Source: Cephalothrix simula
Taxonomy: Eukaryota > Nemertea > Palaeonemertea > Archinemertea > Cephalotrichidae
Assembly: GCA_035591015.1 (NCBI GenBank)
Contig: JAXIUW010207509.1
Coordinates: 1 to 11,147 of the forward strand
Direction: 5' to 3'
DNA: 11,147 nt
The position numbers and the translations under genes are program-made. This document shows positions 1-8,341 of the stretch, piece after piece; within the stretch, counting starts at the first letter, position 1; every line of letters begins with the position of its first letter. Below the pieces are notes generated by a model. It did no database searches. It had not been told where the DNA came from and was given only the letters and a program-made list of their open reading frames with translations.

Positions 1-230
1 GGTGGTAGGATGAGCAATGGAACGTATTTTCCTGACATTCGAGACTCTCCGAGAGAACCAATGGAATGCAACCAATGGACCGAGACCTGTATATGTTTAT
101 ACCACCTAGAGGATCGCCTTCACCTGGGGTTATATCATCCTCCCCCGCAGGCTCGAAGTCCTATGACATATATAGTGTAGGCCTATATAACCCTGGTAGT
201 GACGATGGTGTTATATGGTATAGCAAATAG
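1..230 (+). CDS. 3'-terminal exon of an unidentified plus-strand gene, apparently frameshifted
   Basis: I do not recognise this protein. Bases 1-69 are open in frame 1 and read like a protein (GGRMSNGTYF, then DIRDSPREPM). From about base 69 to the TAG at 228-230, frame 3 is open and reads as a Ser/Pro/Gly/Tyr-rich tail (for example MDRDLYMFIPPRGSPSPG and SYDIYSVGLYNPGSDDG) ending in VIWYSK. The two frames meet at a 10-bp direct repeat (56-65 and 70-79, offset 14). An offset of 14 changes the frame by exactly the amount needed, so one repeat unit looks like a late insertion. Base composition is GC-richer than the spacer that follows, and a poly(A) signal lies 12 bases after the stop. The tail has no membrane segment or catalytic motif and looks disordered. 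Alternatives are a splice acceptor near base 46, so that only frame 3 is coding, or an assembly error. Confidence is moderate that this is exonic and low on the gene's integrity. Confidence 0.42.
56..79. repeat. 10-bp direct repeat at the frame change
   Basis: The sequence aaccaatgga occurs at 56-65 and again at 70-79, separated by four bases. The 14-base offset is not a multiple of three. Reading CCA ATG GA in frame 1 at the first copy and in frame 3 at the second gives one continuous protein-like reading if a single copy is counted. This is typical of a replication-slippage duplication. Confidence 0.7.
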
Positions 231-241
231 CGAATATAGAT

Positions 242-247
242 AATAAA
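242..247 (+). terminator. Poly(A) signal AATAAA of the plus-strand gene
   Basis: A canonical AATAAA lies 12 bases after the TAG at 228-230, and a GT-rich stretch (atgtgtgc) starts about a dozen bases further on. This is the usual arrangement of hexamer, cleavage site and downstream GU element. It implies a very short 3' UTR and supports the exon call at 1-230. In AT-rich DNA the hexamer alone could be chance; its position after the stop and before the GT-rich stretch raises the likelihood. Confidence 0.5.
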
Positions 248-259
248 ACTTTCGAAAAA

Positions 260-1550
260 TGTGTGCAAAATTAAATAACATAAAAAATGAGTCACAAATC
301 ACAAATTAGGCCATTGTGATTTACTTACACAGTTTAGTGTAGAATAATAATACTGATTATTGGAATGTAGGACTTAAACAATAGCTTAATTAGTATTAAT
401 TAGTATGGGTAGCAGTCTGTTAATTTTAAAGGACGGTTATATTTTTGATGCCTTTTGAAAGACATTTATTCAAATACCTAAATAATCATCTCTTCTACAT
501 GTACATGGAATTCTTGAAATAATAAAATTAATGATTTACATTTATAGATAAATGGTCATCCTGAACTGTGACTGACCTTATGCAGTTCAGCCTTGTTGTG
601 TTGGTCAATACTGTCATTCCCTAAAACAAACAAAGGATTACGTCACTACTTCATACTGATATAAAAAAACAAAATATCTATTTTTAAGTCCTAATCATTC
701 TAATATAGAAGAAATAAAAAAAGTAAAACAATTTAACAGGGGGAAATAACATATTTACACTATAAAATTTACCTTAAAATGCTGATTATGATGACTAGGG
801 AAAAAATAAATTCACTTAAGCGAGATTTTTTCTGTGTCCGACCCCTCGCACCTAAGGAAATTAATTAAAAAGGCTAGTGCCAAATTAACGCTTCAGGTAC
901 TGTGGTTGACCCTTGGTCTTATAAGGGTAAAAAATTAGCACTTTTAACATGGGACCATGGAAAAAATTGAGACCTATGGGAGCGGGGGCCGGGGGTTTAT
1001 TTTTTAAAAAATGACTTTAGAAAAATTTAGGTTTCAGTTAGGAAAAATTGAAAATTCTTCGGCAAAAAATATTTTTAGGGGTGGGGTGCTCAAAAACGAG
1101 AAAAAGTGGTTATGGTAAAATCATAATTTTCCATAGGGTAGGTGGGTTCTCCGACCAGATTTAATCTGTGTATGACAATTTTTTAATGACCCCTCCCTAC
1201 TTTTAAGGTTTTTTGTAATAATTTTTTCTTATCAAAAGAATCAGTTTAAGTTTACATTTTAACAAAAATGGTTTTTTCACAATAATAACTTTTGAGCAAC
1301 GATTTTCTTGAATACAAAAAAGAAGAAAGTAATAATACTACAACAAAACTTCAAATAAATTCAACATTAAGTGTTTACAAGTAATGCCCAACGACTAAAT
1401 TAGATATTTAGCCTATCTAAAAACAAACAAATTATAGCACACCAAATCAATATAATGCTAATAAACAAAAAATATAGCAGCACATTTTTGCTAACTAAAA
1501 TTAACAGAAAAACAATTAATTAATGTACTTTTCGTACAAGAAATAAATGG
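260..1550. other. Intergenic spacer with a GC-richer patch
   Basis: No coding region is supported on either strand; stops are dense in all frames. Bases 260-800 are plain AT-rich DNA with a small inverted repeat (ctgaactg at 561-568 against cagttcag at 583-590) and a 10-base tandem repeat of ttaattagta near 386-405. Bases about 940-1170 stand out by G-runs (ggg at 978, ggggg at 984 and 991, aggggtgggg near 1076) and look like an inserted non-coding repeat of unknown family. Bases 1200-1550 return to AT-rich sequence. Confidence 0.5.
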
Positions 1551-1575
1551 ATTCATAATTTTTTTTAACAAGTTT

Positions 1576-1632
1576 TTAAGGCATATACAATGTTTCAATA
1601 AATTGTTAAAATCTATTTCACGCTTCAATTCA
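1576..1632 (+). repeat. Terminal module, copy 1, left of the long hairpin
   Basis: This 57-bp stretch (beginning ttaaggcatatacaatg, ending gcttcaattca) recurs in direct orientation at 2076-2134, almost exactly 500 bp away, with one 2-base insertion and a couple of substitutions. An inverted, more diverged copy lies at about 2610-2658. The two direct copies bracket the hairpin at 1651-2080. Confidence 0.8.
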
Positions 1633-1650
1633 TAATTTTTTAAACAAGTT

Positions 1651-2080
1651 CTTAAGGTCTATTACTAATTTGAAAAAAATTAGCAAAAAAATTCCCAAGG
1701 TCACCAACAAACCTTTAAATTTATCTTTTCTCAAATTTTTTTTCAAAAATAAGGCTCGGAGACCCTTCCTGAATATATTAGTTACATGTAGATTGTAGGC
1801 ATCAACATTTTTGGGAAAATATTTCTCAATTATCTTGAACTATGTCATTTGTAACATGGTGATTTTTCAAAAAATTTTCAATTTACAAATAACATAGTTC
1901 AAGAGAATTGAGAAATATTTCCCCAAAAATGTTTATGCCTACATGTAACTAATATATTCAGGAAGGGTCTCTGAGCCTTATTTTTTAAAAAAAATTTTTA
2001 GAAAAGAGAAATTTAAAGATTTGTTGGTGACCTTGGGATTTTTTTGCTAATTTTTATTCAAATTAGTAATAGACCTTAAG
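1651..2080. repeat. Long inverted repeat: hairpin with arms of about 200 bp
   Basis: The left arm (1651-1854) is the reverse complement of the right arm (1883-2080), around a spacer of only 28 bases. The outer ends are cttaaggtctattac and gtaatagaccttaag. The arms agree at roughly nine bases in ten or better by eye, with a 7-base insertion (attgtag) in the left arm near 1793 and several single changes. There is no open reading frame inside. A transcript from either strand would fold into nearly perfect double-stranded RNA about 200 bp long. It may be a fold-back or MITE-type element, or a hairpin-RNA source; no transposase is present. It lies between convergent genes, downstream of both. Confidence 0.9.
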
Positions 2081-2134
2081 GCATATACAATGTGTTTCAA
2101 TAAATTATTAAAATCTATTTCATGCTTCAATTCA
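2076..2134 (+). repeat. Terminal module, copy 2, between the two fold-backs
   Basis: This is the 59-bp partner of 1576-1632. It overlaps the last bases of the right arm of the first hairpin and forms the outer end of the left arm of the second inverted repeat. One module therefore ends both structures, which suggests a composite built from related elements. Confidence 0.75.
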
Positions 2135-2658
2135 AGCATGATAGTATCCTTTTTAGTTCTGCTTCATTGCATTCACGTAAGAATGTATTGTCTCATCAGT
2201 TCAAATCCCATCAAAAAATCTTAAAAAACAACGAATTCATGATTTTTTTAAATAACTGAAGTCAAGGTCTTAAATTGGCACATATGAGGTTATTTCCATT
2301 ATAAAACGAACGTCCATTCAAAAGTCACATTTTAAGAAGGTTTATTTATTCAAAAACCAAGATATGCAAATGACAGACAAAAAACAAGAAAAACATAAAT
2401 TTATGTTTTGAAAATTATTATTTTTATTGAATTTTGAAAAAAAATTGTGTCAATGGTTTATAATAGGTTATAATAGGCAAATTTGAAACGTTGACTTCAG
2501 TTTTTAAAAAATTCGTAAATTTTTGAAGATTTTTTGATGGGATTTGGATGATACAAAACACCCTAAAAGCAAATCATGATGCAGAACAAAAATGATTTTT
2601 TAACAAGCTTGAATTGCAGAGTGAAATATCTTTTAAAAATTTATTGAAACTCATTGTA
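2086..2658. repeat. Second, more diverged inverted repeat adjoining the hairpin
   Basis: The left arm (about 2086-2280) pairs with the right arm (about 2477-2658) in inverted orientation. Shared landmarks, read on the plus strand of the left arm, are tacaatg..tttcaataaat, gcttcaattcaagc, aaatcccatcaaaaaatctt and aactgaagtcaa. Arm identity is clearly lower than in the 1651-2080 hairpin and includes indels, so this fold-back is older. The spacer (2281-2476) has no gene but contains a perfect 20-bp palindrome at 2390-2409. Confidence 0.75.
2390..2409. repeat. Perfect 20-bp palindrome
   Basis: The sequence centred on ataaatttat reads identically on both strands over 20 bases (aaaacataaa followed by its reverse complement). 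It lies near, but not exactly at, the centre of the second inverted repeat. Its AT-only core makes chance origin possible. Confidence 0.6.
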
Positions 2659-2659
2659 G

Positions 2660-3857
2660 GCCTATTACTTTTCTGACATTTTTATATCCTTTATACAGTA
2701 ATATAGGCTATACAGTAATCAGGCTCAAATTCGTACTGAATTGACACTTTGGCGCAAAATTTAAATTGTGTCACTTATGACACATGTGAATTGATAACAT
2801 TGAGAAATACATAAAAAATAAGCATAGTCAATTTAAAAAAGTTTAATATGGACAATATTTTTTACAATGAAAGTATATGCACCATGTGAATCAGTGGAAA
2901 ACTCAATACATCCAAACAGTGGAATCAAAAGTGTTAGCTTTATTGGTGGAATTAAACCTCACCCAAGCACAGTGTTCAATACAATAAGCTATAAATCAAA
3001 AGAAGTTATAACAAGCCTGAAGCCTGCAATGTTTCTATATAGTTGAATATAATTAGATTTTTATGAAATACCGGTAGCCAATTTGATAGGCACAAAACAT
3101 TTTAGAAAATTGATAATTTCATTATAAGCTACTTAAATGTAATTGCAGCAATGTTAATGTTAAAAACTATTGATGCCCATCACCCATGAAACTATGCTAA
3201 CTAGCATTAAATGAGACAGTCAATATTTAGTAGTAGCCTTTGATGGGCATTTGCTAACAAAATTGGTTAAAAAATAACTTGAGATAGAAGCCCCTTGATT
3301 TGAAAATAATTACAAAATAAGAAGCGAATTAAATGCAATTTATAGTTGACATTCAACATAATCACAATTTTAAGAGAAGCTCTCATAAACCCAATGGAAA
3401 AATATTCCTAACTTTTAATGATTTCTAAATAAACAAATAATAAAACCTAAAGCTGCCTTTAATTGTTAAATGATTTTATATACTTCAACTAACTCTATAA
3501 TATCTCGATGACATGGAATGATGGTAATTGTATGATAAATAACATAAGAAAACTGAGGTTTCTGATAACATTTCCAAGACCGACTTCATCTAACTTCAAG
3601 AAGAGATTTAGTAAAAGACATACGATTACGAGTGTCATTTACCACTACCAGGTACCAGTAACTTATTGCTGCTGAAGCTCTAAATAAAAAACCATCAGCA
3701 ACAGAAAATATAGTTTGTACATACACTGACCATTAATTATATGTAAAAGTTAAACCTGATTAAAGCAGTATCAAAATATTTTTTTGACAACTATACCAAC
3801 TACTAGATATATGTATCAATCTAATAAGTAATATACCAAATATATGAAAAAATTGAT
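2660..3857. other. Headcase 3' flank, probably including its 3' UTR
   Basis: No coding region is seen. On the minus strand downstream of the headcase stop, the nearest canonical AATAAA is at 2939-2944 (TTTATT on the plus strand). Closer ATTAAA-type variants occur near 3414 and 3458, so a 3' UTR of roughly 0.4-0.9 kb is possible but its end is not determined. A small inverted repeat (atgcccatca at 3173-3182 against tgatgggcat at 3241-3250) encloses a second stem (atgcta/tagcat near 3194-3207). Confidence 0.4.
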
Positions 3858-5276
3858 TTACATTCGATTAGGTTGCATCATTTTAAATATATTACATAGC
3901 GGTTTTATAAAATGGTAATCCTTGGTCTTACAAAATGAACATGGTATACAATGACTATACTCGCTATAATACTGCATCCCACATATAGCTTCCAGAATAG
4001 GATTACCACACTTCTTGCAGGAGAGTCTATTCTGACAACATGGCATAGCAGCAAAAATATCGTAGGAGTACATGGTGCCAAGAATGAAGTTACTTCCATC
4101 CCATCTTCTTCCGCAGCTCGCACAATATAATAATACATTCCCTTCAAGGCAATGCATACAGACACCATGAAGGAACTGATTGCGACCTTCATGTTTAACT
4201 GCATAAGCTTTATCTGAATCATACGGAGTAGGCGCTAAGAAAAATGTTCCATCAATTAATGGATAGCGATCATAGACAACCATTTGATTCCTGCATATGA
4301 TACAAGATATTCCAGTGGTGCGAGAAGCACTTAAATTAGACAGTATGAAATTACGGACATCATCATTTCCATGAGGACCATCATCCTCGGTTTTGATGTG
4401 GTAGGAATTCTGTTTATGTCTAGGCAAAAAACTAAATGCTGAAAAATCCTTACGGCGTTGAAATATATTCCCTGGATGAACAGCACCATTAATAATACTT
4501 TCGGAGCAGAAATCAAACTGTATCTTTCTATCAATTGTTTGAAAAAGTGGTGTGCTTGGTGTACCAGGAGGTGTGAAGGTTACTGGAGAACCCACAGAAT
4601 TTGTGGGGCTCGATCCAGTACTTGTTAAACTTGAATGACGAATTCTTTCAGTACGCTGTGGTACTCGGGAATTGGTTATTATCTGCGTTGGAGGTGAGGA
4701 CAAGTGAGGATTTGGCACAATATTTGAATGAGGAGCAGAAACCTTAACATTAAGGGTTGGCATAGCTTTATTATCAGCACGCTTCTTCGGCTTTTTTGGC
4801 TTTTCTTCTGGTTGTTTAGTTGCAATAGCAATAAAATCTAAATCTTTACGTATATGGCCTTTACCACACTTACAATCACAGGCCTTATACGCTAAATCAT
4901 ATCCCTTCTTCGTCCAAAGGTTCTGCAGCCTTTGCTTTTCACTCCAACTCCGAGCACGGCCACATGAACGAAGATAAGCTAAAACGGATTCTTCCCATTT
5001 CTCGAAACATTCTTTATGCATAAAAACACTTATTTCACAAGCATCGTTATTACAATTAACACGAACAGCATCACCTGGCTCAGCTTTATGAATAGGAGAA
5101 TCAACGTCACATCCACTAGGAATACAACAATTTACAAATTTAGACTGATTTTCACTTGTGCTTCCAGTTCCACTTCCAGAAAATGAATTTTTCCTACCGG
5201 CTTGGTCGTGCTCAGTATTTTCATCCTTTTTATTCCCGTTTTGAGATTTTCCGCTTCGATGTCTATGTTGAGGCAT
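3858..5276 (-). CDS. hdc: Headcase protein homologue (HECA/hdc), complete
   Basis: Headcase is a conserved animal cytoplasmic protein. In flies it marks imaginal progenitors, acts in tracheal branching, and works with the zinc-finger protein Unkempt to restrain growth downstream of TOR; human HECA is a candidate growth suppressor. The 472 residues show a low-complexity N-terminus (1-47), then a Cys/His-rich headcase N-terminal domain (about 49-149; CCIPSGC at 50-56, C75, C80, H87, C90, and CDCKC at 133-137). A Lys-rich patch (159-170) and a Ser/Thr-Pro-rich linker (about 175-245) follow. The C-terminal Cys-rich domain (about 250-460) contains CIIC at 325-328, CMHC at 373-376, CASC at 385-388, CC at 413-414, KKC at 421-423 and HCIPCSFC at 442-449. 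The start has A at -3 and an in-frame TAG two codons upstream, so it is well fixed. There is no intron in the coding region. Length is somewhat below human HECA (about 540). The reading frame beyond the TAA has only 13 codons before the next stop, so the long readthrough form known in Drosophila is absent here. Confidence 0.95.
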   Translation of the reverse strand: MPQHRHRSGKSQNGNKKDENTEHDQAGRKNSFSGSGTGSTSENQSKFVNCCIPSGCDVDSPIHKAEPGDAVRVNCNNDACEISVFMHKECFEKWEESVLAYLRSCGRARSWSEKQRLQNLWTKKGYDLAYKACDCKCGKGHIRKDLDFIAIATKQPEEKPKKPKKRADNKAMPTLNVKVSAPHSNIVPNPHLSSPPTQIITNSRVPQRTERIRHSSLTSTGSSPTNSVGSPVTFTPPGTPSTPLFQTIDRKIQFDFCSESIINGAVHPGNIFQRRKDFSAFSFLPRHKQNSYHIKTEDDGPHGNDDVRNFILSNLSASRTTGISCIICRNQMVVYDRYPLIDGTFFLAPTPYDSDKAYAVKHEGRNQFLHGVCMHCLEGNVLLYCASCGRRWDGSNFILGTMYSYDIFAAMPCCQNRLSCKKCGNPILEAICGMQYYSEYSHCIPCSFCKTKDYHFIKPLCNIFKMMQPNRM

Positions 5277-5460
5277 GATCTACACATAAAACAGTTTATT
5301 ATTACACAAAAATTACGAACTGTCAACGACAATAAACAACAAAAAAATAAGTTTTTTTCATTAATCACAACAGCCGTATTCAAGATATAAAATCATAATG
5401 GCGGCTTCCTCAGGCGCGGCAAGTGCCTGGGACTGTCATAAATTCGACCAATCAGCGACG
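5277..5460 (-). promoter_or_regulatory. Probable headcase promoter and 5' UTR
   Basis: Immediately upstream of the headcase ATG, composition rises from AT-rich to a short GC-rich block (about 5398-5460). It contains a perfect NF-Y type CCAAT box (gaccaatca, 5446-5454) about 170 bases from the ATG, which fits a transcription start near 5360-5400. A YY1-like gccgccattat lies at 5395-5405 as read on the minus strand. Two acceptor-like ends, ttgacag and gtgtag, precede the ATG on the minus strand, so a spliced 5' UTR cannot be excluded. There is no clear TATA box. The assignment is inferred from position and motifs only. Confidence 0.45.
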
Positions 5461-5493
5461 TTGTATCAAGGCCAGTGTGTTTACAAACATTAG
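5398..5493 (+). other. Small plus-strand ORF (31 codons) opposite the headcase promoter
   Basis: An ATG in the context cataATGGCGGC matches the TISU/YY1 initiator consensus at 10 of 12 positions. It opens a frame beginning MAASSGAASAWDC and ending at TAG (5491-5493). The composition is that of a GC-rich promoter block, so the open frame could be a by-product of the motif. It could also be the first exon of a divergent transcript, but no strong splice donor is visible. I do not recognise the peptide. Confidence 0.2.
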
Positions 5494-5499
5494 CACATG

Positions 5500-7440
5500 G
5501 CTTTGAAGTTTCTTTCACCTCACGATGTACTTTGAGAAATTGATTAACAATAAAGACAAAAATTATCGTTTACTCGAAAAAAAAACCATTGATATCTTAA
5601 ATATATATATTACAGAATTTCTACAGATTACCGGTACCAGATCATAAAGCAAACAAAAAGAGTAGTACGTGATTCGAAAAACGAAAACTAATCAATGAAT
5701 GGTTCATGGGGTACGAGTGGAATTTGAGTGCCCAACGAGTAACAGAAACAAAGTACATCAACCCCATCATTGATTTTTCATCGTAGGGAAAAAATAGTAC
5801 AGAGTACTCTAAAAAATGAATGGTATGATTAATAAAAAGATGACAATCAAAATACCGTATTAGAAATTTGGGGTTTTCTTTAAAAGCTTTTTAGTGAATT
5901 TCATAGCTATGTATGCCTACACTTATCCCTTATGATGTCGAAATTAATCAAAATTTTTAAATTAGCTCTAATTAATTATTTTTAAGACTCGGAAAGCTAC
6001 CCAACTTGATACATGCACCTAAGTAAGCTTACCACGCCAAAGTACACGATATTTTATATTTTACGATATATACGATACATACATACGATAAATTACGATA
6101 GGATTTTATCTTTTTTTAAGAAATCACGGAAATCGAGATGTCAGCAAAAAGAGTGATTGCATCGAATGAATGTCTTTACAACTTTCGTCTATTCTTAGAT
6201 TCATTCATAAATCACCGATAGAATTGGGACTGTGCCAAAATGTAAAATTATCATAATCATACTATAATTTCAATTTGTATGAAAATAATTATTTGCATTC
6301 AAATGAATGACATAAACGTAGGGTATCATTCTGCTTTTGTGGACGAATCATGCATTTTCATACATTAATACAACAACAAAAAAATTCTATGAGGTTCAAG
6401 GTCATTAGTTAGTACTTTGGGATTAGTCACTTGCACATAATCTTTTACCAATATACAAGGATGGGAATACCGATAATGCAGAATTGAATAGTAAATTGTG
6501 AAAAATAATTCCTCGAAAAATCAGATCAATACTTCCACGAAAATAGAGAAATCTTCATAATCACATGTCAAAACGTAAAATATGAATATACAAGGTTAAA
6601 AAAGATTAATAACAACACTAATGTAATATTAAATTAATTTATTATACCAAGGCATAAATGTTATAACTCATAAACAAAACACGTTTTTACTTCCTAATTA
6701 CCGTTCATAATTGAAGAATTTTATGTACATACTGCAACACATATACACCATTGATTATAAAATGGCTTCAAAAATTGTAGGCCTCTACTATTTTAATTGT
6801 GACGATAGACGTTAGAAAAAATTCATAAAATATCTATTTTTCCATCACAAATGACCATAACATAGGATGACGATAAAATAGAAAGTACCCAATGATATAA
6901 TTTAGATGGACAATATTTTTTGATAAATAATTAAATGTATATGATTATGCAAGAAGTTGTATATAATAAAATATCTATAATATGTTTTCATGCAATACAA
7001 GTGATATGGACCATTTTCGGATCGAATTCAGAATGGGAGAGACGGATATTCAGTGATATGTTTGAAGAAGATCTAAAAAATTATTTTAATAACAAAATAC
7101 TTATAATCTACATTAACATCAATCTAACCAATTATCTACTAAATTTTCTCAACACTTTCCTACTGTAATCGTGAAATTAATGGAATGTCATAATTTAAAA
7201 TAGGAATGCAGCTAAGCTAAAAGTTAGGATAAATTTCATGTGGTCCAAAATAAATCAATGATATGTAATAAAACATTCTTTAATTGCTTCATTATTTTAA
7301 ATTTACATTTTCTATTTACAATACAAAGTATATCTCAAATCCCTAACAAACGTCTGGCAAAAGTACACTAACATTATAACAATTAAAAAACATGTATCAT
7401 TTTTCTTAAAATTCACATACAATCAAGAAAATCGATAAAA
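5500..7440. other. Intergenic spacer, AT-rich
   Basis: No coding region is supported. An AT-rich plus-strand open frame near 6935-7168 is probably chance. A degenerate stretch of acgata/tacgata units lies at about 6046-6101 (five near-copies), resembling a decayed microsatellite. Nothing else stands out; scattered AATAAA hexamers are expected at this composition. Confidence 0.5.
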
Positions 7441-7446
7441 TTGAGA

Positions 7447-7471
7447 GCCACCATCTTGGAAGACCGGAAGT
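7447..7471 (-). promoter_or_regulatory. ETS plus YY1/TISU-like motif pair, candidate orphan promoter
   Basis: Read on the minus strand, a perfect ETS-type site acttccggt (7471-7463) is followed four bases later by caagatggtggc (7458-7447). The latter matches the TISU/YY1 consensus SAASATGGCGGC at 11 of 12 positions. In animals this order and spacing is typical of TATA-less housekeeping promoters, where the YY1 site sits just downstream of the transcription start. The ATG at 7454 opens only 13 codons, but a donor-like GTATGT follows at 7420-7415. It could be a distal headcase first exon (2.2 kb upstream of the ATG), a non-coding transcript, or chance. Confidence 0.35.
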
Positions 7472-8341
7472 AGAACTGTACATTACTTTGCATGTCAACC
7501 AAGAAATATGTTTCTTCTGGTCGGCATGAATAGCACATTTTATTTTGCCATTTTATTCAATTTTCATGAAAAACATTTTTTATGCTTTTCTATTTTTTAG
7601 TGCTTAGTGACTTATTATGGTATTAGTGACTTATATTATAAGTTTTAAAATAATATTTTGACCGGTTTTATTGATACAAAAAAGATAGTTAATCACACTA
7701 ATTTATGTCAAGGTTTTCAAAAATACCGATAAACAAAATTTAATATCGAAAAGTCCATTGTTGCCTTGGGGGTGTTTGATCTTATTATTTGGGCAAAATA
7801 TCGAAACGGGGGTAAAGGTGGGCACCTCCTAATCGAAACGAAAGGGAAAACTTAGGATGGAACCCAACCTGTTACGTGCGCATCTAATCTACTCCCTACC
7901 CTGAAAGAAGAGGCCCCCTCCACCCCAAACGTGATAAAATTAAAACCCATACAACCCCCAAATTTTACAATGGGCTTATCCAATTTTTTCGAAAGCTGAA
8001 ATGACAAATGTGTGGTGTATGATTTCATCATATGATTTAACCAGAACAATATGTTAGTTTTGCAATAGAAGCAATTAGAAAATCAATTTTTTAAAGTTAA
8101 CAAAACTGACATCAGTTTAATATTATTTAAAAATCTCGTATATAAAATCTTATTTTAAAAAACTTTTTTTTAAAAGGACACATGGCTGAATATTTGAGCA
8201 GTGTATTAAAAGCTATATATTTTGATAAAGTTTGATTATTAATTAAAGTGGACAAGACTGGACAGGAGCTACATTGGACGGCAAGAAAAAATTATAGAAA
8301 GAATTATTATTATTAGAATAACTTTCATTATAACAATATCG
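7472..8341. other. Intergenic spacer with a GC-richer patch
   Basis: No gene is supported. A 12-base tandem duplicate (ttagtgacttat at 7604-7615 and 7623-7634) lies in AT-rich sequence. Bases about 7755-7965 are GC-richer, with runs such as gggggtgtttg, acgggggtaaagg and ggccccctccacccc. A minus-strand open frame covers part of it (65 codons, ending at 7852), but it resembles no family I know and is probably by-product composition of an old repeat. Confidence 0.4.

Noticed and set aside
177-185. The palindromic word gtaggccta, here and at 2656-2664, considered as a lineage marker.
   Set aside because: Two exact occurrences are too few to support a taxonomic claim.
1651-2080. The hairpin considered as a viral or transposase-bearing element.
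   Set aside because: There is no open reading frame in or near it and no protein motif; only its fold-back structure is supported.
3905-4222. Other-frame open frames inside the headcase gene (also 4331-4534, 5132-5383 and 5202-5390).
   Set aside because: They overlap the clear headcase frame or its 5' UTR and translate to low-quality hydrophobic sequence.
6046-6101. acgata-type repeat considered as a regulatory array.
   Set aside because: The spacing is irregular and the units degenerate; a decayed microsatellite is the simpler reading.
6935-7168. Plus-strand open frame of 77 codons; its middle (SEWERRIFSDMFEEDLKNY) faintly recalls the start of a ligand-gated ion channel domain.
   Set aside because: The ends are AT-rich Ile/Asn/Leu composition, no good splice donor follows the protein-like part, and no second motif supports the resemblance.
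7852-8049. Minus-strand open frame of 65 codons.
   Set aside because: It coincides with a GC-richer non-coding patch and has no recognisable motif or start context; probably chance.
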